Of a stretch of 9,001 bases of DNA, positions 1 through 7,368 are shown in pieces. Position numbers and translations under genes: made by a program. Source of the stretch: an uncultured Eubacteriales bacterium (lineage in GTDB: Bacteria > Bacillota > Clostridia > Lachnospirales > Lachnospiraceae); the NCBI GenBank assembly GCA_900548855.1, contig URMF01000080.1, positions 1 through 9,001 on the forward strand, read 5' to 3'. Under the pieces are notes generated by a model, which did not search any database, was not told the origin of the DNA, and saw only the letters and a program-made list of their open reading frames with translations. Position 1 is the first letter of the stretch, and the number at the start of each line of letters is the position of its first letter.

Positions 1-892
1 TTTTTATATACTTCCGGCTATTACAACCGTCGATTCCCAGTAATGCTATTTTTTCCGGAATTCTATATCCCTTTCCAGTCAGAAATGCATACATTCCCAA
101 TGCCAATTCATCATTAAAGCAAATTACTGCCACTTTCTCCGTTACCACTAGGTCCTGCATGTACTTTTTCGCAATTTCCTGTCCGATCGAAAAGGCATCT
201 TTTCCTATGGAATTTAAACTTTTTATTGTCTGAACTATATCAATATCCGAATTATAAACATTTAATCCGTCAACATATAAGACCTTCGGAGTCAGCATGC
301 TTTCTTCCATTTTGCTCATGTAAGCTTTTATGCGAATGTTATCCAGATCGTCAACTGCCGATGCAAACCATATTTTTTTCTTTCCCTTTTTTCTCAAATA
401 ATGAATCGCCTTATTTAAAACCTCTAACATGTCCACTGTTACACAAGGCAAAGCCCGACAAAGTTTAAAAGAAGAACCGGTGTACAGGTACATCATAAAA
501 ATATCATTTCTTTTTCCATAGTTTTTGAGATAATACTGGGCTATAAATTCATTTGAAAAAACTATCCCATTGGAAAAATGTTCTATATTGTCAAAGTCAA
601 ATTTGCCGCACAGGACTACCCTCATATCATACTGTTGTGCCTTTTTTACCATACCTCTATATACCATGATATAAAATGGATTCAACAAATCCTCGACAAA
701 AAAAACGATTTCCTTGACCCCCGTCTTTTCGTTATCCGGAAAATATGACAATGATTTATATTTTAATTTTTCCAAAGACTCCTTGACTTTTTTCCTGCTC
801 TTTTCCGAGACGTAACCCTGATTGTTAATTACCCTTGAAACTGTGGCAATACTTACATTAGCATCTTTCGCAATTTCTTTATAACGGACCAT
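1..892 (-). CDS. LacI-family transcriptional regulator, C-terminus cut by window edge
   Basis: This is a DNA-binding repressor of the LacI/GalR type, expected to act as a dimer that releases its operator when a sugar binds. The N-terminus reads MVRYKEIAKDANVSIATVSR, a canonical LacI helix-turn-helix at about residues 4-23, followed by the hinge-helix pattern (VINNQGYVSEKSRKKV). From about residue 60 comes the periplasmic-binding-protein-like effector domain, with the usual start (VKEIVFFVEDLLNPFY) and the late motif ALLGIDGCNSRKYIK. The reading frame runs without a stop for 297 codons to the edge. Family members are usually 330-345 residues, so about 35-45 residues lie outside. The ATG at 892-890 is chosen because AAGGAGG (902-908) lies 9 nt upstream and the HTH starts immediately after it. 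The gene is divergent from the ABC/GH172 operon, so it is the probable local regulator of that operon and perhaps of itself. The sugar it senses cannot be told from sequence. Confidence 0.93.
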   Translation of the reverse strand, partial: MVRYKEIAKDANVSIATVSRVINNQGYVSEKSRKKVKESLEKLKYKSLSYFPDNEKTGVKEIVFFVEDLLNPFYIMVYRGMVKKAQQYDMRVVLCGKFDFDNIEHFSNGIVFSNEFIAQYYLKNYGKRNDIFMMYLYTGSSFKLCRALPCVTVDMLEVLNKAIHYLRKKGKKKIWFASAVDDLDNIRIKAYMSKMEESMLTPKVLYVDGLNVYNSDIDIVQTIKSLNSIGKDAFSIGQEIAKKYMQDLVVTEKVAVICFNDELALGMYAFLTGKGYRIPEKIALLGIDGCNSRKYIK

Positions 893-934
893 GTAAAACC
901 GCCTCCTTGCTCCCGTACTTTTTGCTACGTATAA

Positions 935-964
935 ATTCTACAATATTGTCATATGGCAATGCAA
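935..964 (-). promoter_or_regulatory. Candidate promoter of the lacI-type gene
   Basis: On the minus strand a -35-like TTGCAT (959-964) and a -10-like TAGAAT (935-940) are separated by 18 nt, about 40 nt upstream of the regulator start codon. The -35 is weak (3 of 6) and the -10 matches 5 of 6. A 16-bp palindrome fills the spacer. Prediction by eye only. Confidence 0.4.
945..960. promoter_or_regulatory. Candidate operator palindrome in the regulator promoter
   Basis: ATTGTCATATGGCAAT is a 16-bp imperfect palindrome in which 7 of 8 base pairs are symmetric. It lies between the inferred -35 and -10 of the regulator gene, where a bound repressor would block transcription, so autoregulation is plausible. 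It lacks the central CG typical of many LacI-family operators, which lowers confidence. Confidence 0.35.
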
Positions 965-1107
965 CCCTATAAATCAGAACCAAAGTCCATGGCTTTTAGA
1001 CCTCAAATGGAGATTTTCCTTCACACCCGGGGAAAAATTATGTGTAAATTTTTTCATATTTTTCCATGTAGTATTTTCAAAATAACTGTATTATATTTCT
1101 TTATAAG

Positions 1108-1119
1108 CAATGATCATTG
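1108..1119. promoter_or_regulatory. Candidate operator palindrome upstream of the sugar operon
   Basis: CAATGATCATTG is a perfect 12-bp palindrome in the AT-rich divergent region, ending 73 nt before the lipoprotein start and just before the inferred -35. Its position would suit a repressor or activator site. It does not share half-sites in the same orientation with the palindrome at 945-960, so the two may serve different proteins or one may be chance. A weaker palindrome (AAAGTCCATGGCTTTT, 6 of 8 pairs) lies at 982-997. Confidence 0.28.
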
Positions 1120-1125
1120 TGTTAT

Positions 1126-1154
1126 TTGATTATATTATTTCACAAACGTAGAAG
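1126..1154 (+). promoter_or_regulatory. Candidate promoter of the sugar ABC/GH172 operon
   Basis: TTGATT (1126-1131) and TAGAAG (1149-1154) are separated by 17 nt, each matching the sigma-A consensus at 4 of 6 positions, and would start transcription near 1161, ahead of the AGGAGGAGG ribosome binding site at 1177-1185. The whole 1040-1145 stretch is AT-rich, so other -10-like boxes exist (for example TATTAT at 1133-1138) and the choice is uncertain. Confidence 0.28.
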
Positions 1155-1192
1155 TAATTTGGTACATTTTTCTATTAGGAGGAGGTTGAAAA

Positions 1193-2539
1193 ATGGGAAA
1201 TTTCTTTAAATCGATCGCAGTTCTTTTGTCTGTTCCGTTATTGTTATCAGGCTGTAATTCTTCCGCGACTTCTGCTGAAAATCAACAAAGTAGCATTCAG
1301 GAAGAGGAGAACCTGTCCGACAATGCAAACGAAAATACCTCTACCGAAGCTTCAAAAGAACAGATCACATTAACCTTCAGTTACTGGGGAGACAAAAATG
1401 AACTCGCCTGTAAGGAGGAATTGATCAAAGATTTTGAGGCAGCGCATCCCAACATCAAGATCGAAGCAACCTATACGGACGGAGTAAGCTATCATACGAA
1501 GCTTCAGACATTCTTTACCTCCGGAGCGGCCCCTGACGTCATAAGCATTGCAGGCGACATCATGTATGATTTTGCTGAGGAAGGTGTCTTTGAAGATCTC
1601 ACACCATATATTGAGAGAGATCAGGTTGCCGGGCAATGGGCAGATGGTTCTCTTGATATTTTTACCAAACATGGGAAAATATATGCTGCTCCTTATGTCA
1701 GTAAGGTTTTTGCTATGGCGTACAATAAGGATATTTTTGATGCAGCAGGATTAGCATATCCGACCGAATCCTGGACAGAAGAAGATTTCGTCAATATTAC
1801 CCGGCAGCTGACGACTGGAGAAGGGGTGAATAAAATATACGGGACCAAGCTTACTGATGGTTCCAAAATGATACGGGATCTTTATGGACAGATGCCCCTG
1901 TATGATGTGGAAAATAAGAAAATGCAGGCAGAAGGGAATGATTATTTTAAACATGCGTTTTCTTTATATACCGATTTAATCATTGGCGGATATTCTCCTT
2001 CTGATCTGGAAACAGATTCCATAGGCGGCGGATTTGAAACCGGGAAGTTTGCCACAGCACTCTGTGCTACCTGGGATATAAACAGCTGGGAGGAGTTGAT
2101 CGGAGATTCTTTTAAATGGGACGTTGTACAGTTACCTTCCAATACAGACTATGGCCCATGGACATATCCTGCTTACACGGATGGAATGGCCATTTCCAGC
2201 ACATCTGAGCATAAAGAAGCGGCCTGGGAGTTTATAAAATGGAATACCCTTTCAGAAGAATCGCAGGAAAAAATTTCTCAGCTTGGCGTTCCGGTTTTAA
2301 AAAGCTATGTGGAAAGCGACAATTATCTGAACGATTTTCCGAACAGCTACGCCGTCAAATACAATAAAGAGGCTTTTGCAGATATGATGAATCGCGCGGC
2401 CGGTCAGGAAAGCCTTGGAATATGGGCTGAAATAAATGACGAATTAACCAAGCAGTATAATGCTGTCTCTTTGTCAGAGACGACTGTGGATGAAGCAATC
2501 GCTGTCCTGCAGAAAAAAGGTGAAAGCGTTCTCGAATAA
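1193..2539 (+). CDS. ABC transporter sugar-binding lipoprotein (CUT1, SBP family 1)
   Basis: This is the extracellular solute-binding protein of a carbohydrate ABC importer. It captures sugar at the outer face of the membrane and delivers it to the two permeases encoded downstream. Residues 1-20 form a signal peptide ending in the lipobox LSGC, so Cys21 would be lipidated. Residues 22-56 are a Ser/Asn/Glu-rich tether. The mature lobes carry the hallmarks of bacterial SBP family 1: GAAPDV (111-116), the segment AAPYVSKVFAMAYNKDIFDA (165-184) followed by AGL and a TESWTEEDF stretch, and the late block TDGMAISSTSEHKEAAWEF. The length of 448 residues is normal. The start is supported by AGGAGGAGG (1177-1185) placed 7 nt upstream. 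It is first in a four-gene operon and is separated from the next gene by a strong hairpin. The ligand cannot be deduced; the linked GH172 enzyme suggests an oligosaccharide containing furanoside units. Confidence 0.93.
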   Translation: MGNFFKSIAVLLSVPLLLSGCNSSATSAENQQSSIQEEENLSDNANENTSTEASKEQITLTFSYWGDKNELACKEELIKDFEAAHPNIKIEATYTDGVSYHTKLQTFFTSGAAPDVISIAGDIMYDFAEEGVFEDLTPYIERDQVAGQWADGSLDIFTKHGKIYAAPYVSKVFAMAYNKDIFDAAGLAYPTESWTEEDFVNITRQLTTGEGVNKIYGTKLTDGSKMIRDLYGQMPLYDVENKKMQAEGNDYFKHAFSLYTDLIIGGYSPSDLETDSIGGGFETGKFATALCATWDINSWEELIGDSFKWDVVQLPSNTDYGPWTYPAYTDGMAISSTSEHKEAAWEFIKWNTLSEESQEKISQLGVPVLKSYVESDNYLNDFPNSYAVKYNKEAFADMMNRAAGQESLGIWAEINDELTKQYNAVSLSETTVDEAIAVLQKKGESVLE

Positions 2540-2552
2540 CTTGAAAGGGACA

Positions 2553-2598
2553 AGGCGAGATGGAGTTATATGATTTCATCATATAGCTTCATCCGCCT
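2553..2598 (+). promoter_or_regulatory. Large intercistronic mRNA hairpin between binding-protein and permease genes
   Basis: The arms 2553-2574 and 2578-2598 pair over 21 bp with a 3-nt loop (TTC), one bulged A (2558) and two G-T wobbles (2563/2589, 2566/2586). No T-run follows, so it is not a standard intrinsic terminator. By analogy with the malE-malF gap in E. coli, such a structure would protect the upstream message from 3' decay and/or cause partial termination, giving more binding protein than permease. It starts 14 nt after the lipoprotein stop and buries the ATG at 2570. Confidence 0.7.
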
Positions 2599-2635
2599 CC
2601 CGCAAAATCAATACACCGTTATGAGGATTATCTGT

Positions 2636-3538
2636 ATGACCAGAAAAAAGAAACATCAATCTACTTTTTTAAAAAAAGAAGAACGCGCATTCTGGGGATT
2701 TATTTCTCCCTGGTTAATCGGTTTTATTTTACTGACCTTTGGTCCGATGCTTTATTCTTTTTATGCATCCTTTACAAATTGGAACGGTATCAAGGCTCCG
2801 GAATTTATCGGATTGGAAAATTATAGAAGAATGTTCATGGACGATGAAAAATTTCTGATAAGCCTGAAAAACACTGCAGTATATACCGTCATATCCGTTC
2901 CGGTAAATCTGATCATTGCTCTTGTGCTGGCAATATTATTAAATCGTCCATATCGCGGCCGAACAATCTTCAGATCGCTTTTATATCTTCCTTCCGTATG
3001 TGCCGGCATTGCGATATTTATCGTGTGGACAAACCTATTTAATCCATATCAGGGATTCCTTAATTATCTGCTTTCTTTAATAGGAATTACCGGACCAGAT
3101 TGGCTTCAGGCCCCCAAATGGGCAATGCCGTCATTGATACTGATGAATGTTACATTCTGCGGATCAACTATGCTGATTTTTTTGGCAGGACTGCAAAATG
3201 TTCCTGAAATGCTTTACGAAGCTGCCAAGGTAGATGGTGCCAATACCATACATATGTTTTTTAAGATTACCTTGCCGTTGGTAAGCCCCGTGATTTTCTA
3301 TAATCTTATCATGTCCATGATAAGTGCTTTACAAATTTTTACTCAGCCCATGGTCATGACCAAAGGCGGGCCTATCGATGCGACATATGTATATGGACTA
3401 CATTTGTATAACAATGCTTTTCGCTATTTTGACTTTGGATATTCCTGCGCTTTATCATGGGGACTATTTCTTGTGATAATGCTTCTCAGTCTTGCGATCA
3501 TACGTTCTTCAAATGTATGGGTTTATTTAGAAAAGTAA
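2636..3538 (+). CDS. ABC sugar permease, MalF/UgpA type (CUT1)
   Basis: This is one of two integral membrane subunits forming the import channel. Six hydrophobic segments can be seen at roughly residues 22-46, 80-103, 114-136, 163-186, 220-240 and 270-292. The cytoplasmic EAA loop that docks with the ATPase is at 195-218 (EAAKVDGAN...FFKITLPLVSP), a textbook CUT1 match. I place the start at ATG 2636 (MTRKKKHQST): GAGGA (2623-2627) lies 8 nt upstream, the resulting 300 residues match the family, and the protein then begins with a short basic segment before TM1. The frame stays open back to ATG 2570 (22 more residues), but that codon lies inside the hairpin and its GGAG is only 4 nt away. It partners with the next gene, 12 nt downstream. 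No ATP-binding subunit is encoded nearby, so a shared ATPase is inferred. Confidence 0.92.
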   Translation: MTRKKKHQSTFLKKEERAFWGFISPWLIGFILLTFGPMLYSFYASFTNWNGIKAPEFIGLENYRRMFMDDEKFLISLKNTAVYTVISVPVNLIIALVLAILLNRPYRGRTIFRSLLYLPSVCAGIAIFIVWTNLFNPYQGFLNYLLSLIGITGPDWLQAPKWAMPSLILMNVTFCGSTMLIFLAGLQNVPEMLYEAAKVDGANTIHMFFKITLPLVSPVIFYNLIMSMISALQIFTQPMVMTKGGPIDATYVYGLHLYNNAFRYFDFGYSCALSWGLFLVIMLLSLAIIRSSNVWVYLEK

Positions 3539-3550
3539 GGAGACCGTTGT

Positions 3551-4393
3551 ATGAAACATACAAAAAAAGCTCTCTTTTTCAGATTATTATGGTACATTAT
3601 AATGATCTTGGTATCACTTGTTTTCTGTTTCCCTGTTTTATATTTAATCTTTACCGGATTTAAAACTCCTCAGGAAACCGTGGCCTTTCCCCCTACACTG
3701 ATTCCTAAAAAATGGACCTTATCCGCATATGAAGAAGGGCTTTCTTCAGGAATTTTCAGCAAATATCTGCTGAACAGCATTTTCGTTTCCGGGATGGTCG
3801 TAATAGGAACAGTCAGCAGTGCAGCTTTAGTCGGTTTTGGCTTTGCCCGATTACGTTCCAGAATGAAAAATTTTTTGTTTATGCTTGTTCTTGCAACAAT
3901 GATGATCCCGAGCAGTGTGACTTTGATTCCCGTATATTCTATTTATTCCAAAATAGGATGGATCGATACCTACCTTCCTTTGATCGTTCCTGCTTTTACA
4001 GGAGGGGGCGCATTCTCAATCTTTCTGATAAAACAGTTTTTTGAGGCAATTCCAAATGAATTGGTTGAGTCTTCTAAAATTGACGGTGCAGGATGGTTTA
4101 CTATTTTTTGGAAAATGTTTCTTCCAAACTCAAAGCCTGTTCTTTTGGTAGTAATAATCTTTGCATTTGTAAACAGCTGGAATGATTTTTTTGCGCCATT
4201 GATTTTCTTAATCAATCCGGAAAAATTTACCGTTGCCATCGGACTGAATACTTTCAGAAATTCATATGGTGCCGCCATGGATATTGCTCCCCTTATGGCA
4301 ATGGCAACTTTGTCAGTACTTCCAATTCTTCTTCTTTTTGTTTTTGCTCAAAAATATTTTGTCCAGGGAATCACAACCACAGGATTAAAGTAA
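3551..4393 (+). CDS. ABC sugar permease, MalG/UgpE type (CUT1)
   Basis: This is the second channel subunit of the importer, pairing with the preceding permease. Hydrophobic segments fall at about residues 11-36, 74-98, 106-130, 138-163, 195-215 and 245-267. The EAA-like loop at 173-196 reads ESSKIDGAG...FWKMFLPNSKP; the two alanines of EAA are serines here, but the IDGAG core and LP...P end are kept. A length of 280 residues is normal for the family. The ribosome binding site AAGGAG (3537-3542) overlaps the upstream stop codon (3536-3538) and sits 8 nt before the ATG, so translation of the two permeases is probably coupled. The following GH172 gene starts 28 nt after this stop, consistent with one transcript. 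Confidence 0.92.
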   Translation: MKHTKKALFFRLLWYIIMILVSLVFCFPVLYLIFTGFKTPQETVAFPPTLIPKKWTLSAYEEGLSSGIFSKYLLNSIFVSGMVVIGTVSSAALVGFGFARLRSRMKNFLFMLVLATMMIPSSVTLIPVYSIYSKIGWIDTYLPLIVPAFTGGGAFSIFLIKQFFEAIPNELVESSKIDGAGWFTIFWKMFLPNSKPVLLVVIIFAFVNSWNDFFAPLIFLINPEKFTVAIGLNTFRNSYGAAMDIAPLMAMATLSVLPILLLFVFAQKYFVQGITTTGLK

Positions 4394-4421
4394 ACATTTT
4401 CCAGGAAAGGAGAAATCTATT

Positions 4422-5492
4422 ATGAAGCTTTTTGAGTATTTCAACAGTGAACCGAGGTGGTTCAGCTTCGAAAATCCAGATGCCAAAAGAGGTGCAGCGG
4501 CAAAAGAAAATCATGGTGCAAAGGGCCATGCTTTTGAATATTTTTCTCAGGGAGAAACCAAAGTGCTCGCGGATTTTTCCGGAATGGGAGTTATCCGCAG
4601 GATCTGGATAACGTTCGACGGCCTTGATGACAAAAACATTGCGGCAAGAATCTTAAATTCCGTTTCTATTCAGATGTATTGGGACCATGAAGATAGACCG
4701 TCCGTTGATGTACCTGTAGGGAATTTTTTCCTGTTCGGAGCCGGAGCCTTAAAACCTTATGAAAACGAACTGTTTTCCTCTCCGGAAGGCCGTTCCTTTG
4801 TCTGCTATATTCCCATGCCATTTTGTGAGCATGCCAGAATACAGCTTGTAAATCGGACCGGCTTTGATATAAAACGGCTATACTATGATGTAGATATGAC
4901 TCTGGAAGATGTCGAAAATCCTCTCTATTTCCAGACAGTCTATAAAGAAGTGTCGAACGAGCTCCTGCATGATATTACCATTTTTGATAAATCCGTTGGG
5001 AAAGGCCGATTTTTAGGAATGAACGTTACAGCCATCTTTAACCCTGACTATGAAAAGTACTGGTTTGGGGAGAGCGAAGTTAAGGTCTATTTCGATGGAG
5101 ATTCCGATTATCCCACTTTAGCCGGAACCGGAGTCGAGGACTATATCGGAACTGCATGGGGACAGAATGAATTCATTGGCCGTTATCAAGGATGCATCAC
5201 CTTTAATTCAGAAAAAACCAGTTTTTATCGGTTTCACATTGTGGACCCCATATTTTTTAGAAAAGGCTGCAAAGTTACAATGCAGACAATAGGCGGAGCG
5301 CCCAAAAAAGAAGTTTTAAGATTTTTAGCAGAAAACAAACAGCTCTGCCCTGTCACTGCGGATGTTGATGGACATATTTTGCACCTTTATCGACAGGAAA
5401 TCGAATGGAACAAAATCCCCGATGATTCCTGGGTGAATTTCTACAGATGCGACACCTATCATACCGTAGCATATTTATATGTAGAACGCTGA
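4422..5492 (+). CDS. DUF2961 / GH172-family protein, probable intracellular glycosidase
   Basis: The 356-residue protein has the DUF2961 pattern throughout: an N-terminal block with GAAAKENHGAKGHAFEY and the Ge..vLadfsGmGvIrRIWITF stretch (about 25-65), IQMYWD then PSVDVPVGNFF (83-103), the signature AGTGVEDYIG (234-243, Glu239), and YRFHIVDPIFF near residue 270. Members of GH172 with known activity act on furanosides: a difructose-dianhydride synthase/hydrolase and D-arabinofuranosidases. Family members use glutamates for catalysis; Glu239 is the one I would propose here, while the partner residue cannot be assigned by eye. There is no signal peptide or membrane segment, so it should act in the cytoplasm on sugar imported by the adjacent transporter. 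AAAGGAG (4406-4412) lies 9 nt before the ATG. Last gene of the operon, followed by a hairpin. The family is confident; the exact substrate is unknown. Confidence 0.85.
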   Translation: MKLFEYFNSEPRWFSFENPDAKRGAAAKENHGAKGHAFEYFSQGETKVLADFSGMGVIRRIWITFDGLDDKNIAARILNSVSIQMYWDHEDRPSVDVPVGNFFLFGAGALKPYENELFSSPEGRSFVCYIPMPFCEHARIQLVNRTGFDIKRLYYDVDMTLEDVENPLYFQTVYKEVSNELLHDITIFDKSVGKGRFLGMNVTAIFNPDYEKYWFGESEVKVYFDGDSDYPTLAGTGVEDYIGTAWGQNEFIGRYQGCITFNSEKTSFYRFHIVDPIFFRKGCKVTMQTIGGAPKKEVLRFLAENKQLCPVTADVDGHILHLYRQEIEWNKIPDDSWVNFYRCDTYHTVAYLYVER

Positions 5493-5506
5493 CAAGCGGA
5501 AAAGAA

Positions 5507-5555
5507 AGAAGGGCGATGACCGGCTTCATTGCGAAGCAGCGGGCATCGCTCTTCT
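5507..5555 (+). terminator. Terminator-like hairpin closing the sugar operon
   Basis: An outer stem of 12 bp (5507-5518 with 5544-5555, one G-T wobble) encloses an inner perfect 5-bp hairpin, GCTTC-ATTGC-GAAGC (5523-5537). It begins 15 nt after the GH172 stop. The sequence after the stem (ATATTTG) is T-rich but not a continuous T-run, so termination may be incomplete. Just beyond, at 5585-5598 and 5603-5615, are two further small perfect hairpins of 5 bp each. Confidence 0.6.
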
Positions 5556-5623
5556 ATATTTGATTATTCCGGGGATCTCATAACACCGGATTGCCGGTAT
5601 CCGTTCCTTCGGAACAGGGGTAC

Positions 5624-5631
5624 ATTTGAAC
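5624..5631. repeat. Target-site duplication, left copy
   Basis: ATTTGAAC lies directly outside the left inverted repeat and is repeated exactly at 7396-7403. An 8-bp duplication is the usual size for ISL3-family elements. Confidence 0.93.
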
Positions 5632-5658
5632 GGTTCTTCCGCAATTATCCGTTTTTGC
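5632..5658. repeat. IS terminal inverted repeat, left
   Basis: 27-bp repeat differing from the inverse of the right end only at position 24 (T here, C there). The transposase stop codon region (5645-5647) lies inside it, so the last codons of the transposase and the transposon end share sequence. Confidence 0.92.
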
Positions 5659-6514
5659 TGCTTTTCGTATATCTCAATTTTGCCTCTAGTAACTGCTTAC
5701 CACAACGACCATACATCGACCTTTTTATCATTTTTAATCTGCTGTTAGTTCCTTCGACAAAACCATTACTAAAATTATATGCAACAGCATTCTCTACAGC
5801 ATCTATATCACGCTTTAATCCTTCAGCAAAACTCTTCAGTGCTTTAATACTACTGTTACTATATTTCTCTATAAACAAATAAAGCAGTGGAACATTTCGG
5901 TTTTTGAAAATATTCCGAAACTCTTTTATGCAGCAATGAAGTTCCCAGATATTTGGATACTTATCATAAATATATTTTTTATGGTCATCTGCTAATTCTG
6001 TATTCATCCACATATGCCGGAATATGCCTTCACGTGTGATATAGTCTTTCTCTTTTCCTGTACTACCTGTTTTATACTTTAAACATTCTGTCATTGTTCG
6101 GACATACGGCTGAGGTTCAAAACATTTATTTTTCTTTTTCTCTATTTTACACAACTGTTCAAAAGCATTACTGGTTGAACCGGAATATCCCTTTTCATAT
6201 ATTGCTTTTACCGTTTTACTTTTACTCCATCCAGAAGCTAAGCATTGAATAATAAAATCATAATAAGGATCCAGTTTGCTCTGCCGGATTCCGAACATAC
6301 TTAATTCCTTTGGATCACCTTCACGATATTTAGCAATCGTATTTCGACCTACTCCCATTCGCTTTGAGATTTCACGGTAACTACAGCCTTCTTTTAAAAA
6401 TTTCTGTATCTGGAAGATCATTTGATAACGTTTTTCTGAAAAAGCAGGACAGTTATCCACATTGGATTCGATTTTTTTTACACGATTGCTCAAAATCAGT
6501 AGACTTATCATCAT
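5645..6514 (-). CDS. ISL3-family transposase, C-terminal part (second frame)
   Basis: This 289-residue frame holds the downstream half of the transposase. At residues 44-63 is a helix-turn-helix (SYREISKRMGVGRNTIAKY), followed by a long inserted helical region. Near the end is the block NGFVEGTNSRLKMIKRSMYG, which in ISL3 transposases supplies the catalytic Glu (Glu254 here). The nominal ATG at 6514 lies within the end of the upstream frame and has no clear ribosome binding site; the first 14 or so residues are probably never made as such. Protein similarity should join the upstream frame at the A8 run (6472-6479), about residue 15. Joined, the protein would be about 553 residues. Alone, this part lacks the two catalytic Asp residues and the zinc-binding domain, so it cannot be an active transposase. 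Confidence 0.85.
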   Translation of the reverse strand: MMISLLILSNRVKKIESNVDNCPAFSEKRYQMIFQIQKFLKEGCSYREISKRMGVGRNTIAKYREGDPKELSMFGIRQSKLDPYYDFIIQCLASGWSKSKTVKAIYEKGYSGSTSNAFEQLCKIEKKKNKCFEPQPYVRTMTECLKYKTGSTGKEKDYITREGIFRHMWMNTELADDHKKYIYDKYPNIWELHCCIKEFRNIFKNRNVPLLYLFIEKYSNSSIKALKSFAEGLKRDIDAVENAVAYNFSNGFVEGTNSRLKMIKRSMYGRCGKQLLEAKLRYTKSSKNG

Positions 6515-7307
6515 GTGGAATACTTATTGTTGCAGGAAGTTCATAATTTAAAGCCTTTTTTATTGCTTCCAGAAGATTCTGATGCAGGTGAAATCTATCT
6601 GCTACCTGCATTACGTCCGGTAGTTCTTCTGATATTACTTTTGCATATGCACTTGCCCGATCTCGAGTAACAACCTTGATGTTTTTATTATTCTTGAGCC
6701 ATTCCCGTAGTGTATCTCCGTTTCTTCCATCCAATAATGTAACTGGTTCATGTGTCTTTTCGTTTACAATAATGGTTCCATATGTATGTCGCTTCTTATA
6801 TGCAAAATCATCTACACCTATAACATCACCCACTTCCGGATTGGGAAGAGATTCATATCTTCTTAAAAGTAATCTTATTACAGTATCTCCGCTGGTCTTA
6901 ATTCCAAGTGTACGACAAATACGAGCACAACCTTCACAACTGGTTTCCAAAGCTAACGTACATATAAAATCAGCACATCTTTCTGTCATGCGGCTATAAG
7001 TATTAAGAAATCCATCAAAGGTTTCAGCAACAGAAGTGACCTCACAGTCATCGTTCACACACTCATACTCATGGGAACATATTTCAAGCTGGACACTTTT
7101 TCCCAAAATCGGCAAATCCTGTACTTTACGATTATAAGTTCCATGATACTTATCTGTGAAATAATTACACTTTGGACACTTGCAACTCTTAGATATTGAT
7201 TTCATTCGTATTAAAATCTTATCCTTTTGTTGTACAATATCTGTTATTTTCAAATCTTTTTCCGGATAAAATTTATCTAAACATAATGTGTTATTTGAGT
7301 TAGGCAT
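6453..7307 (-). CDS. ISL3-family transposase, N-terminal part (first frame)
   Basis: The 284-residue frame begins with a zinc-ribbon-like module (CPKC at 44-47, Cys83 and Cys88). The DNA-binding region follows, then the first part of the DDE catalytic domain: VIGVDDFAYKKRHTYG (about 162-177, catalytic Asp166 or 167) and VVTRDRASAYAKVI (second Asp, 216), with the typical ADRFHLHQNL motif after it. It ends with a non-homologous tail (NRIQCG) just after a run of eight A, where the other frame takes over. AGGAG (7316-7320) lies 8 nt before the ATG at 7307, so this frame is translated normally. The third catalytic residue is in the other frame, so the product is inactive unless the two are fused by slippage or frameshifting. 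Confidence 0.87.
   Translation of the reverse strand: MPNSNNTLCLDKFYPEKDLKITDIVQQKDKILIRMKSISKSCKCPKCNYFTDKYHGTYNRKVQDLPILGKSVQLEICSHEYECVNDDCEVTSVAETFDGFLNTYSRMTERCADFICTLALETSCEGCARICRTLGIKTSGDTVIRLLLRRYESLPNPEVGDVIGVDDFAYKKRHTYGTIIVNEKTHEPVTLLDGRNGDTLREWLKNNKNIKVVTRDRASAYAKVISEELPDVMQVADRFHLHQNLLEAIKKALNYELPATISIPHDDKSTDFEQSCKKNRIQCG
6472..6479 (-). other. A8 run at the transposase frame junction
   Basis: The transposase strand reads TGT followed by eight A, then TCG. Frame 1 reads TGT AAA AAA AAT; frame 2 reads GTA AAA AAA ATC. The second frame is +1 (equivalently -2) to the first, so loss of a single A restores one continuous frame (CKK then IESN). The run is both a mutational hotspot and a good site for transcriptional slippage. 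Confidence 0.75.
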
Positions 7308-7368
7308 TTCAATTTCTCCTATATACCTTGCTACGCTGATTGTACTACATATTAGTCAATATAGGAAG

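Noticed and set aside
226..468. Plus-strand 80-codon open frame
   Set aside because: Antisense to the LacI-family regulator, whose frame has clear family motifs throughout.
1370..2582. Several minus-strand open frames opposite the lipoprotein gene
   Set aside because: Shadows of a well-conserved coding sequence; no ribosome binding sites or domains.
2570..2635. N-terminal extension of the first permease starting at ATG 2570
   Set aside because: The ATG is inside a 21-bp hairpin and has only a GGAG 4 nt away; ATG 2636 has well-spaced GAGGA and gives the usual family length.
5529..5882. Plus-strand 117-codon open frame
   Set aside because: It runs from the terminator hairpin across the IS left end and lies antisense to the transposase; the peptide has no recognisable pattern.
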